From: Erinaceus europaeus | Lineage: Eukaryota; Chordata; Mammalia; Eulipotyphla; Erinaceidae | Length of the DNA: 64,000 nucleotides | Reading direction: 5' to 3' | Assembly: GCF_950295315.1 (NCBI RefSeq) | Contig: NC_080172.1 | Location: 117,052,788-117,116,787 of the forward strand | Shown here: piece by piece, positions 27,926 through 39,405 of the stretch | Numbering within the stretch: the first letter of the stretch is position 1 | How the letters are laid out: the number at the start of each line of letters is the position of its first letter | Position numbers and translations under genes: made by a program | Notes under the pieces: generated by a model | Told to the model about the DNA's origin: nothing | The model's input: the letters and a program-made list of their open reading frames with translations, nothing else | The model's database searches: none

Positions 27926-28029
27926 AAAAGAATCGCAAGCTTCAGTTCATTTCATCTGTACAGTAACTGTGTTAGATACTTGACTGTTTCACAAAAGAGC
28001 AAACAGAGGCAGAGAAGGTTTAAGTAGGC

Positions 28030-28347
28030 GGTCAAGCAGTGGCACACGGGGTTAAGCACATACATCACCAAGCTCAAGGACCCAGGATCGAGCCCCCGCT
28101 CCCCACTTGCGAGGAGGAGGCTTCATGGGCAGTGAAGCAGGTCTGCAGGTGTCTGTCTGTCTGTCTTTCTCCCTTTCTATCCCCCCTTCCCTCTCAATTT
28201 ATCTCTGTCCTGTCAAATAAAAATAAAATAGAAAGAAAAAAAGAGGGTGAGTGGGGGGGGGATGGCCACCAGGAGCAGTGGAAGGAAGGAAGAAGGAAGG
28301 AAGGAAGGAAGGAAGGAAGGAAGGAAGGAAGGAGGAAGGAAGAAAGG

Positions 28348-28391
<44 letters not shown>

Positions 28392-28402
28392 AAGAGAGAA
28401 AG

Positions 28403-28469
<67 letters not shown>

Positions 28470-28470
28470 A
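28030..28470 (+). mobile_element. SINE-A copy with expanded purine tail
   Basis: Head GCGGTCAAGCAGTGGCACAC, B box AGGATCGAGCCCC, body GCAGTGAAGCAGGTCTGCAG and AATAAAAATAAAATAG tail run to about 28240. The extra 3' segment GGCCACCAGGAGCAGTGG then passes into (GGAA)n, (GAAA)n, (GA)n and (GAAA)n at 28281-28470. Confidence 0.85.
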
Positions 28471-28854
28471 ATGAGAGTCTAAATCACCTGCCCAGTGCAG
28501 AGATCCCCCCTAAAGCCCAGGCCCCATCCCAGGTACGGAGACGAATCGGCTCTGAAGACAGAGAGGCGCCCTGCAGCCAGAGCCCTCGGCTGCCTGCTCT
28601 CTGGGTCTGGTTTTGCACACGGCTCCAAAGAAAGAATCAGTGGGCAGATGCCGCGTGATGCCTTGCCTGGCTCTCGGGCTGCTCGGGGCCCCTGTTGGTC
28701 TCGGGGCCTAAACTCCTGGCGTGTTTGTGGGCTTCTTCCTAGAGCAGCCAGTGGGACCTGGTCCCTGCAGGTGGGGACAGGGAGCCGGGAGCTTTGAGGG
28801 TGAACCTGGGCCTCCCGCCGCTGCCCCCGACACTCAGGGATCTGCGTGGAGACC
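28471..28854. other. Intergenic DNA
   Basis: GC-moderate single-copy DNA without a recognised gene. Confidence 0.35.
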
Positions 28855-29140
28855 TTGGAGCTGCCCTCGCCCTGGCTGCCCTCGCCCAGGCCCGGCTGCC
28901 CACACCCCGACTGCCCTCACCCCGGCTGCCCTTGCCCAGGCCCGACTGCCCTCACCCCGGCTGCCCTCGCCCCGGCTGCCCTCGCCCCGGCTGCCCTCGC
29001 CCCGGCCGCCCTCACCCCGGCTGCCCTCACCCCAGCTGCCCTCGCCCAGGCCTGGCTGCCCTCACCCCGGCCGCCCTCACCCCGGCTGCCCTTGCCCAGG
29101 CCCGACTGCCCTCACCCCGGCTGCCCTCGCCCCAGCGCAC
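28855..29140. repeat. C-rich minisatellite with 15 bp unit
   Basis: About 19 units of CTGCCCTCGCCCCGG-type, with CTCACCCCGG and TTGCCCAGGCC(C/T)G variants that themselves repeat. The 15 bp unit keeps frame, giving Pro/Leu/Ser/Arg pentapeptide frames that are not genes. CpG dinucleotides are plentiful, one or two per unit. Confidence 0.93.
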
Positions 29141-29857
29141 AGGTGACATCACCAAGCTTTGACGAGATGCCGTGCGGTGTAGACACCTGTCATTCCTTCA
29201 CGGCTTTGAGAGTGTTCTCTGGGCCCCACCTCTCACTGGGGTGCCCGGGGCTGCTTCTCCTGCTTCCCTGTCTCAGACAGCAGGTGTGTGGCCCCACAGA
29301 CCCCTCTGTCCTCAGTCACAGAGCAGTCACCTTCAGGTGGCATGAGGAGTGGGTGCCTGGCACTGCCCACCCCCCCACACACACACACACACACACAAAT
29401 AGGCTGTCCAGCGGAACTGCTTTCTTGTCTCTGGAGTGAGCCCTTTCACACCTCTGCCCTTTCCTCAACACTTACCAGCAGGCTGGCACACAAGGTCGGG
29501 CACAGAGAGAGCCTGAGCATGACACGCCTCGGTCCTGTTACTACACTCAGCTCTGCATGCTGCTAAGAGCCTCCTGCCAGCCAGGCCAGGGCCAGGGCAG
29601 CCTGGCACTGTCTATGGGCGTAGTGCCCCTGGGGGTGCCTGCTGGTATGGGCTGTGGAGAAACACCCCAGCTCTCAGGCCTGGGCGGGGAACTCAGGTTT
29701 CTACTCTCAGTGCCTCAACTTCCTTGACCAGAGTCTCTGCAGTCCTCTGCCCTGCTTCCTTCCTAAGGGCGGTTGTAAAGGAAGCAGGCCCTCCTTCCCC
29801 ACCATGAGGACTAGCATGCCAAGCCTCGTGTGCAGTGAGTTCACTGCTTCAGACTGA
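29141..29857. other. Intergenic DNA with short (CA)n
   Basis: (CA)n at about 29374-29397. The rest is single-copy sequence without a gene call. Confidence 0.4.
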
Positions 29858-30032
29858 CTTTTTCAGAGAGAGAGAGAGAAAGAGAGAGACCCATGGGGTC
29901 AGGAGATACCAAGAGGCACCAGAACTTCTCTGGTCTGGGAACTCCCCTATGGTGCCTGGGTTCGCACCTGGGCCACGCACATGGCAAAGGGGCCTCGTAC
30001 TGGCTAAGTGATCTCCCTGACCCGAGCCCACC
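29858..30032 (-). mobile_element. SINE-D copy
   Basis: Reverse orientation: a GA-rich end, the complement of a head with GAGATCACTTAGCCAGTACG, and a B-box-like complement in GGGTTCGCACCTGG. It is inserted less than 35 bp from the SINE-A on its right. Confidence 0.55.
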
Positions 30033-30061
30033 CTCTCTTGTCTTCTTTAAGATTTCCAACA

Positions 30062-30351
30062 TAGGGAGTCGGGCTGTAGCGCAGCGGGTTAAGCGCAGGT
30101 GGCGCAAAGCACAAGGACCGGCATAAGGATCCCGGTTCGAACCCCGGCTCCCCACCTGCAGGGGAGTCGCTTCACAGGCGGTGAAGCAGGTCTGCAGGTG
30201 TCTGTCTTTCTCTCCTCCTCTCTGTCTTCCCCTCCTCTCTCCATTTCTCTGTGTCCTATCCAATAACGACAACAACAATAATAACTACAACAAAACAACA
30301 AGGGCAACAAAAGGGAATAAATAAATAAAATAAATATTTTTAAAAAAAGAA
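30062..30351 (+). mobile_element. Young SINE-A with 13 bp TSD
   Basis: Reference-quality copy: head GGGAGTCGGGCTGTAGCGCA, GCGGGTTAAGCGCAGGTGGC, intact B box GGTTCGAACCC, body and tail. The direct repeat AAGATTTCCAACA flanks it at 30049-30061 and 30352-30364. The intact internal promoter and perfect duplication mark a recent insertion. Confidence 0.95.
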
Positions 30352-30365
30352 AAGATTTCCAACAC

Positions 30366-30950
30366 AGGGGCCACATGGCGATTCCCCTGCTAGACTGAGC
30401 ACACATCTCACCATGTGCTGAGACCCCAGTTCAAGCCCCCTCCCCCCAACTGCACGGGGAAACTTGACAAGCAGTGAAATAGATTTCAGCTCCCTCTCTC
30501 TCTCTCTCTCTCCCCCTCTCTATCTATCTCTCTATCTCTCTCTCTCCTGCTCTCTCTCTCTCCCCCCATTTCTCCCTTTCTCTCTGTCCGTCTCTCAGTC
30601 TCTCCCTCCCTTCTCTCTTTTTTATTATCTTTATTTATTAGATAGTGACAGCCAGAAATCGAGAGGGAAGAGGGTGATAGGGAGAAAGACAGAGAGAGAC
30701 CTGCAGCCCTGCTTCACCACTCACAAAGGTTCCCCCTGCAGGTGGGGACGGGGGCTCGAACTCAAGTCTTTGCGCACTGTAACACATGTGATCAACCAGG
30801 TGGCCCCCACTGGGCCCCTCTCTCCCTCCCCTCTCAGTTTCTCTCCATCCTATCAAGAAAAAAAGGGAGGAGTGACTGGCAGAAGCAGTGAACTCGTAGT
30901 GCAGGCACTGAGGCCCAGTGATTATCCTGGGGGGGGGGGGCGGGCTTTTC
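30366..30950 (+). mobile_element. SINE split by a reverse SINE-B
   Basis: 30366-30617 is the head and CT-rich body of a plus-strand SINE. 30618-30815 is a reverse SINE-B (TTTATTTATTAGATAGTGAC, CCTGCAGCCCTGCTTCACCA). 30816-30950 resumes the plus SINE with TCTCTCCATCCTATCAAG and the GGCAGAAGCAGTGAACTCGT 3' segment, ending in G12. Confidence 0.7.
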
Positions 30951-31392
30951 GACACAAACAGTCCTGTTTCAGCACCGGCAGCCTCCTCCTAACTCCCAGA
31001 GAGGGTAAGTTATCAAGTGGACTCTGGCACTCCTCCCATATTCAGAGAAAAGTCATTTTCACACGGTGCGCCTGGTAGTACCACAAACTAAAGGACAGAG
31101 TGAGGACCAAAGGACCTCCGTGCCAGCAGAAAGCTTGTGGTGAGTGCAAAGGGTGAGATCTTGGGCTCTTCTTAAAGACAGCTCATCTCTGAAGCTCTGG
31201 GGTCGCTTCTCCTGCAATCATGTTTATGCCATCAAATTCAGCACTCTCCACTTTGCAGAAAATACGAGGGTTAGCTCCAACTGGCCTCAATTTGAATTGT
31301 AATGAGCCCCAGGTGAACTCTTAAAAAATAAAGATAGAAATGATCCACCTATAGAGAATGCCTTCGTTTTGATCTATAGAAGTCAACATTTG
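30951..31392. other. Intergenic DNA
   Basis: Single-copy sequence without a recognised gene. Confidence 0.35.
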
Positions 31393-31684
31393 ACGGGAGT
31401 TGGACGGTAGCTCAGCGGGTTTAGCGCATGTGGCACAAAGCGCAAGGACCGGCATAAAGATCCTGGTTCGAGCCCCCGGCTCCCCACCTACAGGGGAGTC
31501 ACTTCACAAGCGGTGAAACAGGTCTGTAGGTGTCTGTCTTTCTCTCCCCCTCTCTGTCTTCCCTTCCTCTCTCCATTTCTCTCTGTCCTATCCAACAATG
31601 ATGACATCAATAACAACAACAATAACTGCAACAATAAAACAAGGGCAACAAAAGGAAATAAATATTTAAAAATATTTTTTAAAA
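31393..31684 (+). mobile_element. SINE-A with 15 bp TSD
   Basis: Head GGGAGTTGGACGGTAGCTCA, B box GGTTCGAGCCCC, body and tail. The direct repeat AGAAGTCAACATTTG lies at 31378-31392 and 31685-31699. Confidence 0.93.
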
Positions 31685-31754
31685 AGAAGTCAACATTTGG
31701 GATTGCTCTTAGGAACCTTCAAACCCATTTCCGGTACCATTGGACCACTTGATT

Positions 31755-31889
31755 TTTTTAAAAAGATATATTTTACTTATTTATTGGTTGGAGACAGAGA
31801 GAAACAAAGAGGGACAGGGGAGAGAGAGAGATGGAGAGAGAGGAGACATCTGAAGCAATGCTTCACCACTTGTGTAGCTTCCTATTCCT

Positions 31890-31939
<50 letters not shown>

Positions 31940-32016
31940 GGGTGAATGCTTGAACCCAGGTCTTTGACCATGGTAATAAATCTGTTCTACCAAGTGTACC
32001 ACTATCTGGCCCCCAG
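31755..32016 (-). mobile_element. SINE-B carrying (CA)n
   Basis: Reverse SINE-B whose B-box-proximal body is interrupted by (CA)22 at 31892-31936. Flanks CCACTTGATTTTTT occur on both sides (31746 and 32019), consistent with a target duplication. The (CA)n grew inside the element. Confidence 0.85.
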
Positions 32017-32029
32017 GCCACTTGATTTT

Positions 32030-32755
32030 TTTTTTTTATCAATGATGTAATAGTGACTTATAAAATTACGAGATTATGGGATATAATTCCACACCTTTCC
32101 TACCACCAGAGCTCTGTGTCCCCATTTTCTTCATTGGAAGCTGCAGTAGTTCTCCCAAGGTCACAGATATGAGGTTACTATTATTTCTATAATTATATAC
32201 ATACATACACACACGTATATATGCCCATGTTTGTGGTCTTGCCTTCTCTTCCTTTCTAAGTCACACCTATACCTATTTCTACATCTAAATGTCCTTTTTT
32301 TTTTCCTCCTCTCTCTCCTGGTCCTGATGGAGGTGGAGTTCAGAGCCCTCTGGCCATCTTCTCCTTACCATTTCTCCCCCACTGGCAGCATGGACCAAAA
32401 TTCTTATTGGGGTACAAGAAGGTGGAAGGTCTGGCTTCTGTAATCACTCCCTGCTGGACATGATCATTGACAGGTTGATCCCTACCCCCAGCCTGTTTCT
32501 ATCTTTCCTTAGTGGGGTCAGGCTCTGAAAAGATGAGGTCATCTGTCCAAGGAAGTCCGTATGGAATCACTGTGGCATCTGCAAGTTGGTGGCTGAAAGG
32601 CAGTGAGATATAAAGCAGGATAAATTGTCTAGTAAACAGGAACCAAAAAGTAGGAATTGAGCAGGTGAGAATAAGGATCTTAGGGTGGAGAGAATCTAGG
32701 AAGTCTATTTTAGGTATGTTACCTGAGTAGGTCACTTGATTTCTACTTCCAAAGT
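32030..32755 (-). mobile_element. R1 retroposon, long-middle variant
   Basis: Reverse R1 with its 3' end at the left (TATAATTCCACACCTTTCCT) and the shared block at 32390-32760 (CATGGACCAAAATTCTTATT, GTCTGGCTTCTGTAATCACT, GGCATCTGCAAGTTGGTGGC). Between them is a T/C-rich segment of about 200 bp with (TACA)n that most other copies lack and the 48205 copy shares. Confidence 0.75.
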
Positions 32756-32786
32756 CTGACCTCTTTCCCCTAGACTACAGTGGTGA

Positions 32787-32788
<2 letters not shown>

Positions 32789-32842
<54 letters not shown>
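32789..32842. repeat. (GT)27 microsatellite
   Basis: 54 bp of uninterrupted GT adjoining the right edge of the R1 copy. Confidence 0.95.
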
Positions 32843-32845
<3 letters not shown>

Positions 32846-32889
32846 TATACCAAAAGAAACTTCATGAAACCCATGTAGGTAGTGAGTGC

Positions 32890-33480
32890 TTTAGTACAGG
32901 CTGTCTTTTTTTTTCTAAGCACATTTCCATTGTGCTAAAAGACACATTCCACAAGGTGTAGCACCATAACCACTTTAAGGTACACAACCCAGTGGCTTAA
33001 ACTACATTCACAATGGCCTGGGACCATATTTCATCTGATTACAAAAGATGCACAGATGTTTATTTCAGAATAAATAATTGGCAAGACACAGGGAGCCAGA
33101 GAAGACAGGAGAGCATCACTCCCACTCAGAAATAATCGGTCATTGTTTTGGCTTATTTAATTTCTACTCTTTCATTACCCATAATTTTTAAAATAAAAAT
33201 TGGGCTCTTACTCTGTACTTGCTGTGTAACTGACCCTTTCTCCTGTCAGAATATTATGACTAGTCTTGATTTAAAAGAAAATACACCACTGGGCTCCTTT
33301 CTATTATAGTAAAGTATGTGTAATATTTACCGTCTTAATCATTTTTAAGTGTACAGTTCAGAGGCAGGAAATATACTGACCCGATTGCTACCCATCGGCA
33401 GAGATTTTTCCCATCATTTTTCCCTAAATCATTGTGTCCCCATCCCCTCCCCATTCCTGGTAAGTAAAAGTCATCTTTAA
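32890..33480. mobile_element. Probable ancient interspersed repeat fragments
   Basis: Two segments share words: GTAGCACCATAACCACTTTA at 32959 and a GTAATATTTACCGTCTTAAT / CATTTTTAAGTGTACAGTTC stretch at 33321-33360. The second resembles a well-known old mammalian repeat phrase (…TTTACCATCTTAACC…AGTGTACAGTTCAG). The class is uncertain, perhaps an old LINE 3' end. Confidence 0.4.
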
Positions 33481-34744
33481 CTTTGGGAGACATCCCTTAC
33501 AAGGATAAGGGAGTTTTCTGTTGCACCAGCACAGATCATTGGTGATGTGCCTTAAGCAGTGAGGTGCACTGATTTCCATTTATTCTGCAGAGTTCTGCAA
33601 ACAACTCGGGATCTAGTTCAGTGGGATGCTTTGGGGCAAAGGAATCAATAGCTACTTTCTCAAAGGTGCTGACTTTCCCTCCTCATTGCTGTGGGGGAAA
33701 CACAAAGGGGGAGACTCTCTCTAAAGTTCCTCCATCCTCACCCTTAAATAATTACTTCAATAAAAATATAGTATGGAGAAAAAAGGAAGTTGTAAACTGT
33801 TAATGATTGTGTTGCATTATGGGTCCTAATTATGCAGTGAGGAGCTCTTACAGTCGTGTGAACCTGAGTGGCTGCAACTCGTAGTAATAATTTCTGCCCA
33901 GGGTGGACACCAAGGATGGGCACTGTACTTAAGGAGCCTCCCGTTGAAGGTACAGCTGGCCTTGGAATAGGGCTGCTTAGTTCAACATTGCTTCATTGTT
34001 GCATCAATGAGAAAAACAAATTAAGTTGATACTGGAGATGACCATGCTGCTTGGGGAAGCCATTCCCATTCTGTGTGGCCTCACATCAAGTCAGTTCCTA
34101 AGAACCGACAGAGGACAGTAACAGACGACTTCTTGCACACATGGGTTGAGAGAATGTGAAGGGTTGGAGGTCTAGGACAGAAAAGGTTCCCCTTTCAGGA
34201 GGTAGGGAGGTTAGAACACAAAGGTGTAAGGCTAACAAGTCAGCGTACATGGACAGACACAAGTCTACCCTTCTGTCATCAGATATCCATGAAGTTTTTC
34301 CTTTTGCACAGTGTCAGGACAATGATGGTTGTGAACAAGTTAGGCATATTCTCCTGGGGATGCTGGAAAGAAACATGATGCGACGAGTGACAGGAGAGAC
34401 ATGCTTGGTAGCTCTCAAGAAGACTTGCTGGACTAGAGGTATGTGAACTGTGGTGTTTAGATTATAGACCAGAGGGAGAGGAAGAAAGAGAGATGGAGAT
34501 GGACTGGAATGGAGAGGAAGGAGAGAGAGAATAAGAGGAAGGACATTCAGGGAGGAGGTGTCACTAAGAGCAAGAGCCCTGTGTCCTAATCTGAGGGGTC
34601 AGCCTAGTTGGAGAGGTGCTGGCAAGTTGAGGCCAGCCAAGAACCCCAGGGCACTGTCAATTATCAGCCAAGATTATACATTTTTAAATTGAACTTTAAA
34701 CTTAGTCTTATAAAAATCCCTCAGAAATTGTTTTTTCATGTATT
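33481..34744. other. Repeat-free block with possible conserved non-coding element
   Basis: About 1.2 kb with no SINE, which is rare in this window. 33790-34060 is AT-rich but complex and contains CTGTTAATGATTGTG and CCTAATTATGCAG, homeodomain-type words. No exon-like frame is present. 34455-34560 is purine-rich (GAGAGGAAGA). Confidence 0.4.
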
Positions 34745-36087
34745 GCTAATCAACTTTTTGAACTAGAAGTTTTAGAGGTTAACAAAACTTGGAACAAAAG
34801 ATCCAACAATCGGTAGGAGACAGAAAACAGTTAAAAATCAGAGCAGAAATCAATGAAATTGAAAACAAGAAGACCGTCAGGGAGATTAATGAAACCAAGA
34901 GCTGGTTATTTAAAAGGATAAGTAAAATATATAAACCACTAGCTACACTCATTAAGAGAAGAAGGGAGAAAGCTATGGTAAAATCACTTGGAAACAAAAG
35001 AGGAGATATAACAACAGATGAGGCAGAGATACAAAAGATTGTAAAGACTATTATAGACATCTACATGGAAATAAATTTGACAACTTAGAAGAAATGGACA
35101 CATTTTTAGAGTCACACCAACTGCCAACTTTGACACAAAAATAAGTAAATAAACTTAACAGGCCAATTACTAGTGCAGAAGTTGGAACTGTAATCAAAAG
35201 CCTCGCCAAGAGCTAAAGTCCAGGTCCAGATGGCTATACTAATGAATTTTATAAAACATTTAAAGAAGAACTAACACCCATTCTTTTCAAACTCTTTGAA
35301 AAAATAGAGGGAACACTCCTAAACACGTTTTATGAGGTTAATATTACTCTGAATCCCAAAACAGGAAAGGACTCCACCAAAAAAGAAAACTATAGTCCTG
35401 TATCCCTGATGAACATTGATGCAAAGATCCTCAACAAAATCTTGGCTCACCGAATTCAACAACCTATTAAGAAAATAATCCATCGAGACCAAGCGGGATA
35501 CATCGCTAGGAAACAGAGAAGGTTCAACATCTGCAAGTCAACTGTTGTAACCTACCATATCAACAAAAAGAAAGATAAAAATCACATAATCTTATGGACA
35601 AAGTGCAACACCCATTGATGATAAAGGCCCTCAAGAAACTGAGACTGAAAGGAAATTTCCTCAGCACAATGAAGGCTATATATGGCAAATACATGGCTAA
35701 TATCATGCTCAAAGCGGGGGAGACTGAAAGCTTTCTTCCATAAAATCAGGAACTAGGCAAGTGTGTTAAGGATGTCCATTCTGAACACTTCTATTCAATA
35801 TAGTCCTAAAAGTCCTTGCCATCGCAATCAGGCAAGAAAGAGATATTAAAGGAATCCAAATCGGCAAGGATGAAGTTAAATTATCATTATTTTCAGACAA
35901 TATGCTGTTATTTTGAGAGGACCCAAAAGCCCTACCAAAAAAAATCTACTGGAAATTCAATAAAGCATCAGATTACAAAATCAATACTCATAAATCTGTG
36001 GCATTTCTTTATACAAAAAAACAGAACAGGGAAGAGAACTCAAGGAAGTAATCCCTTTAACAATTAAATACAAAAATATAAAATACC

Positions 36088-36481
36088 TGTTGGTCGTCAT
36101 GCCAGGCCCCCTGCATTGCTTAATGCTGTGGTCTATTTACATAATCACTGTTTTGTCTGAGACCCGCCCGCCTGCAGGGCATTGGTTTAATCCCCACTGT
36201 TTAGATGGAATCTTGCTACTTTCAAGCTCTTTTTTCCACTCCACCCCCTCTCCTAGCCTTTTCCTTTTTCTGGCCTGCCACTTCCGTCTCAAAAGACATA
36301 AAGGCAGTTCTTTCCTGATCAATAAAGGCAGCATTGCATTGTGTTCCCACTCAGCCACAAGAGTTCCTGGTTCTTCTCCCACATCACTGAATAAGTAGCA
36401 GCCTAGGCTGGTTCAGGCCGAGTTCTCTCCAACCCAGAGAGCACGTGCCCAGGAAAAAAACACCCTCAGGCTAGCCTGGCA
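36088..36481 (+). mobile_element. Solo LTR (LTR-B) with 6 bp TSD in L1
   Basis: 394 bp starting TGTTGGTCGTCATGCC and ending GCTAGCCTGGCA. The direct repeat AATACC lies at 36082-36087 and 36482-36487. Removing the LTR and one repeat restores continuous L1 sequence. It contains AATAAA at 36321. A 6 bp duplication is typical of class II (betaretrovirus-like) ERVs. No internal retroviral sequence remains, so it arose by LTR-LTR recombination. Confidence 0.93.
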
Positions 36482-37384
36482 AATACCTGGGAATAAATTT
36501 AGCAAAGGAGGCGAAGGATCTTTTCAACAAAGCAAGAAGACATTGTTAAAAGAAGAGAATGACATAAAGAAAGGGAAGAACATCTCCTTTTCATGGATTG
36601 AAAGAATAAATATCATTAAAATGGCAATCCTGCCAAAAGCAATCTATAGATTCAATACAATTCCTATTAAATTCCCAATGACATATGTTGAGGAAATTGA
36701 ACAGCTTATTCAAAAATTCACGTGAGACTATAAAAAGCCATGAATAGCAAAAGCTCTCCTGAGGAAATATGGAGGCATGACAATTCCTTCAACTTCAGTT
36801 TATATTACAAAGCAGTAGTAGTTAAAACAGAGTGGCATTGGAACAAAAATGGACATATGGATCAATGGAACAGGATAGAGAGCCCAGAACTAAACCCACA
36901 AATATCTCTAGGCACATTTTATACCATAAAGGGACCAAAACTGCCCAGTGGGCAAAAAAAAAAAAAGTCTCTTGAATAAATAGTGCTAGGTGAACTAGAC
37001 AAACACATGTAGAAAACAAAACACCACCACTTTCCACCATGTACCAAAATTAACACAAAATGGATCAAAGATCTGGGTTTTAGGCCTGAAACTATAAAAT
37101 ACATTGGTGAAACATTTCAGGACCTTAACACTAAAGACTTATTTGGAGATTCCACCCCATGGGCAAGGAAAACAAAAAACAAGAATGAACAAATAGGACT
37201 TTACCGAATTAAAAAACATCTACACATCAAAAGTAAATTCCATAAGGCTAAATAGGACACCCAGAAATTGGGAAAAGATATTTACACACTACAGTTCAGA
37301 CAAGCTGTCAATATCAAATATCTATAAAGAACACATACAGATGAACAAAAAGAAAAAGAACATCCCAATAAAAACATGGGCAGT

Positions 37385-38095
37385 TCAGTCAACAATATTT
37401 ATACACCTTGCCAATATTTGGGAGCTATTCACTTCCCTGACCCAGCTTTCTGGTCCTTTTTCCAGCCATGACATCACCTCCCCAGACAATAACTTGCATT
37501 CACCTGCATATCAGATGTCAGGCTCAGAAAAAAAAAAAAAAAAAAAAACACTAGTGTAGTCATGGGCTCTTTGAATATAACTAAAATAGGCCTAATAACT
37601 ATCTACAAAATGGAGACCCCCCCAAATTTTCATCTGCACTATTCCAGCCTTTAGTTTCATGATTAGTCAACTATTTGTTTGGCTTTATGTTAACTCTTCT
37701 TTCAACCACCAGGTTCCAGATGCTACCATGATGCCAACCAGACTTCCCTGGGCAGACAACCCCACCAATGTGTCCTGGAGCCCCGCTTCTCCAGAGCCCT
37801 GCCCCACTAGGGAATGAGAAACACACGCTGGGAGTATGGATCCACCTGTCAACGCCCATGTTCAGTGGGGAAGCAATTAAACAAGCCAGACCTTCTACCT
37901 TCTGCATCCCATAATGACCCTGGGTCCATGTTCCCAGAGGGATAAATTAGGAAAGCTATCAGGATGGGATGGGATATGGAGTTCTGGTGGTGGGAATTGT
38001 GTGGAGTTGTACCCCTCTTATCCTATGGTTTTTGTCACTGTTTCCTTTTTATAAATAAAAAATATTTTTAAAAAATAAAAGAAAAAAAACATGAA
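37385..38095 (+). mobile_element. Full-length R1 retroposon in L1
   Basis: Best reference copy of R1: about 700 bp, starting near GCAGTTCAGTCAACAATATT and ending GTACCCCTCTTATCCTATGG...TATAAATAAAAAATA plus an A-rich tail. L1 words AAAAACATG flank it (37372 and 38083), consistent with a target duplication in L1. An internal A20 sits at about 37529. There is no pol III A/B box at its head and no conserved reading frame. Confidence 0.8.
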
Positions 38096-38856
38096 CAGAA
38101 GATATCAATAGACAGTTCTCTAAAGAAAAGATTCACACAGCCCACAGACATATGTAGAAATGCTCCAATTCACTCATCACCAGAGAAATGCAAATCAAAA
38201 CCACACTGAGATTCCACCTGATACCTGTAAGGATGGGCTCCATCAATTAAACCAGAGAAGGTCAGTGCTGGAGAGGACGTGGAGAGAGAGGGACTCTACT
38301 GCATCGCTGGTGGGAGTGAGAACTGGTGCAACCACTCTGGAGAAAAGTGTGGGGAATCCTTAAACAAATGCAAATGGAGCCTCCCTAGGACCCAGCAATT
38401 CCGCTGCTAGGCATTTACCCCAAAAGACAGAATCTCACTGATTAGAAGAAACACATGCATGCCCGTGTTCACAGCAGCTACATTCACAATAGCAAAACCT
38501 GGACACAACAAACACGCCCTTCCACAGATGACTGGATAAAGTAGTTATGGGACATCCACTCAACAGAGCATTACTTAGCAATAAAAACAAACAACAACAA
38601 AAAGATTGTGTCCTTTGGGATAAAGTGGGTGTAACTGGAGAAGGTGATGCTCGGTAAAGCCAGTCAGGAGGTGAAGGGCAGCTACAAATGGTTTCGCTGA
38701 TATTTTGAATATAGATAATTGAGAACACAGACATGAAAAAAAAATGTCAACTTCTATCTAAGACTGTGGGAGAACTAGAGTGGTGATCTGTGGGGGCGGG
38801 GATGGGGACACAGACCTTTGGTGACGAAGTGGTGAAAAAAAAGAAAAGAAAAAAAC

Positions 38857-39347
38857 TGTAGGGAAATTGTGAGGATGTGGTTGAGCTTGGCAGGGCTTGA
38901 CTTGAGGGGACATCCACCTTCTTGTCTTATCAGACTTATTATCTACATAATCATTGTTTTGCCTGAAAGATCCCCACCCATTCCATTCCTTTGATCTATC
39001 TTCTTTCTACCATCAAGACCCTCCCTGCCTGCAGGGTATTATTAATCCTACCAGTTAAAACCCTCAAAACAGTTGCTAAGGAAGTTCCTACCTTTCCAGC
39101 CCCTTTTGCCTTTCTCTGCCCCTTTCCTAGCCATTTCCATTTCCAACTTGCCACTTTCAGGTTGGATCTTTAAAAGCCTGGGCTCCCTGATAAATAAAGA
39201 ATCGAATTGCCTCACCACAATGAGTCCATTCATGAGTCATCTCCCTCGTATCGCTGAGTGAGTAGCAGCCCAGGCTGGCTCCGGTCACATTCTCTCCAAA
39301 CCAGAGAGTACGTGCCTGGGAAGAGGCACCCCCACGCTAGCCCAGCA
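38857..39347 (+). mobile_element. Solo LTR, longer LTR-B relative, in L1 3' UTR
   Basis: Starts TGTAGGGAAATTGTGAGGAT and ends GCTAGCCCAGCA. Flanks AAAAAC (38851-38856) and AAACAC (39348-39353) are a 6 bp duplication with one mismatch. It shares CTACATAATCATTGTTTTG, CCTGCAGGG and the 3' third with the other LTR-B copies, but its first about 80 bp instead match 52231-52310. AATAAA lies at 39194. Confidence 0.85.
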
Positions 39348-39405
39348 AAACACTATACTCCAAAACAGTGCTCTGTAAAGCTCTCAAGTTTAATAAAATA
39401 AAAGT

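Larger units (their letters stand above)
34745..39405 (+). pseudogene. Decayed L1 (ORF2 remnant and 3' UTR) with three nested insertions
   Basis: 5'-truncated L1. Translated pieces match the L1 ORF2 protein: NEIENKKTVREINETKSWLF (34852 on) before the palm, [19 protein letters not shown] (35406 on) in the reverse transcriptase, and [10 protein letters not shown] split by the LTR at 36088. 38096-38600 covers the ORF2 C-terminus (TAGGCATTTACCCC, GCAGCTACATTCACAATAGC) and the 3' UTR ends near 39405 with AATAAAATAAAA. Frameshifts and stops are frequent, so it cannot encode a working enzyme. The inserted elements at 36088, 37385 and 38857 add about 1.6 kb. Confidence 0.88.

Noticed and set aside
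30062..30160. tRNA gene
   Set aside because: A and B box words are present, but cloverleaf arms are not kept and the sequence continues into a SINE body. The same holds for all other tRNA-like heads in the window.
34789..36725. Functional L1 reverse transcriptase
   Set aside because: Stops, frameshifts and an LTR insertion break ORF2, and the 5' half is missing.
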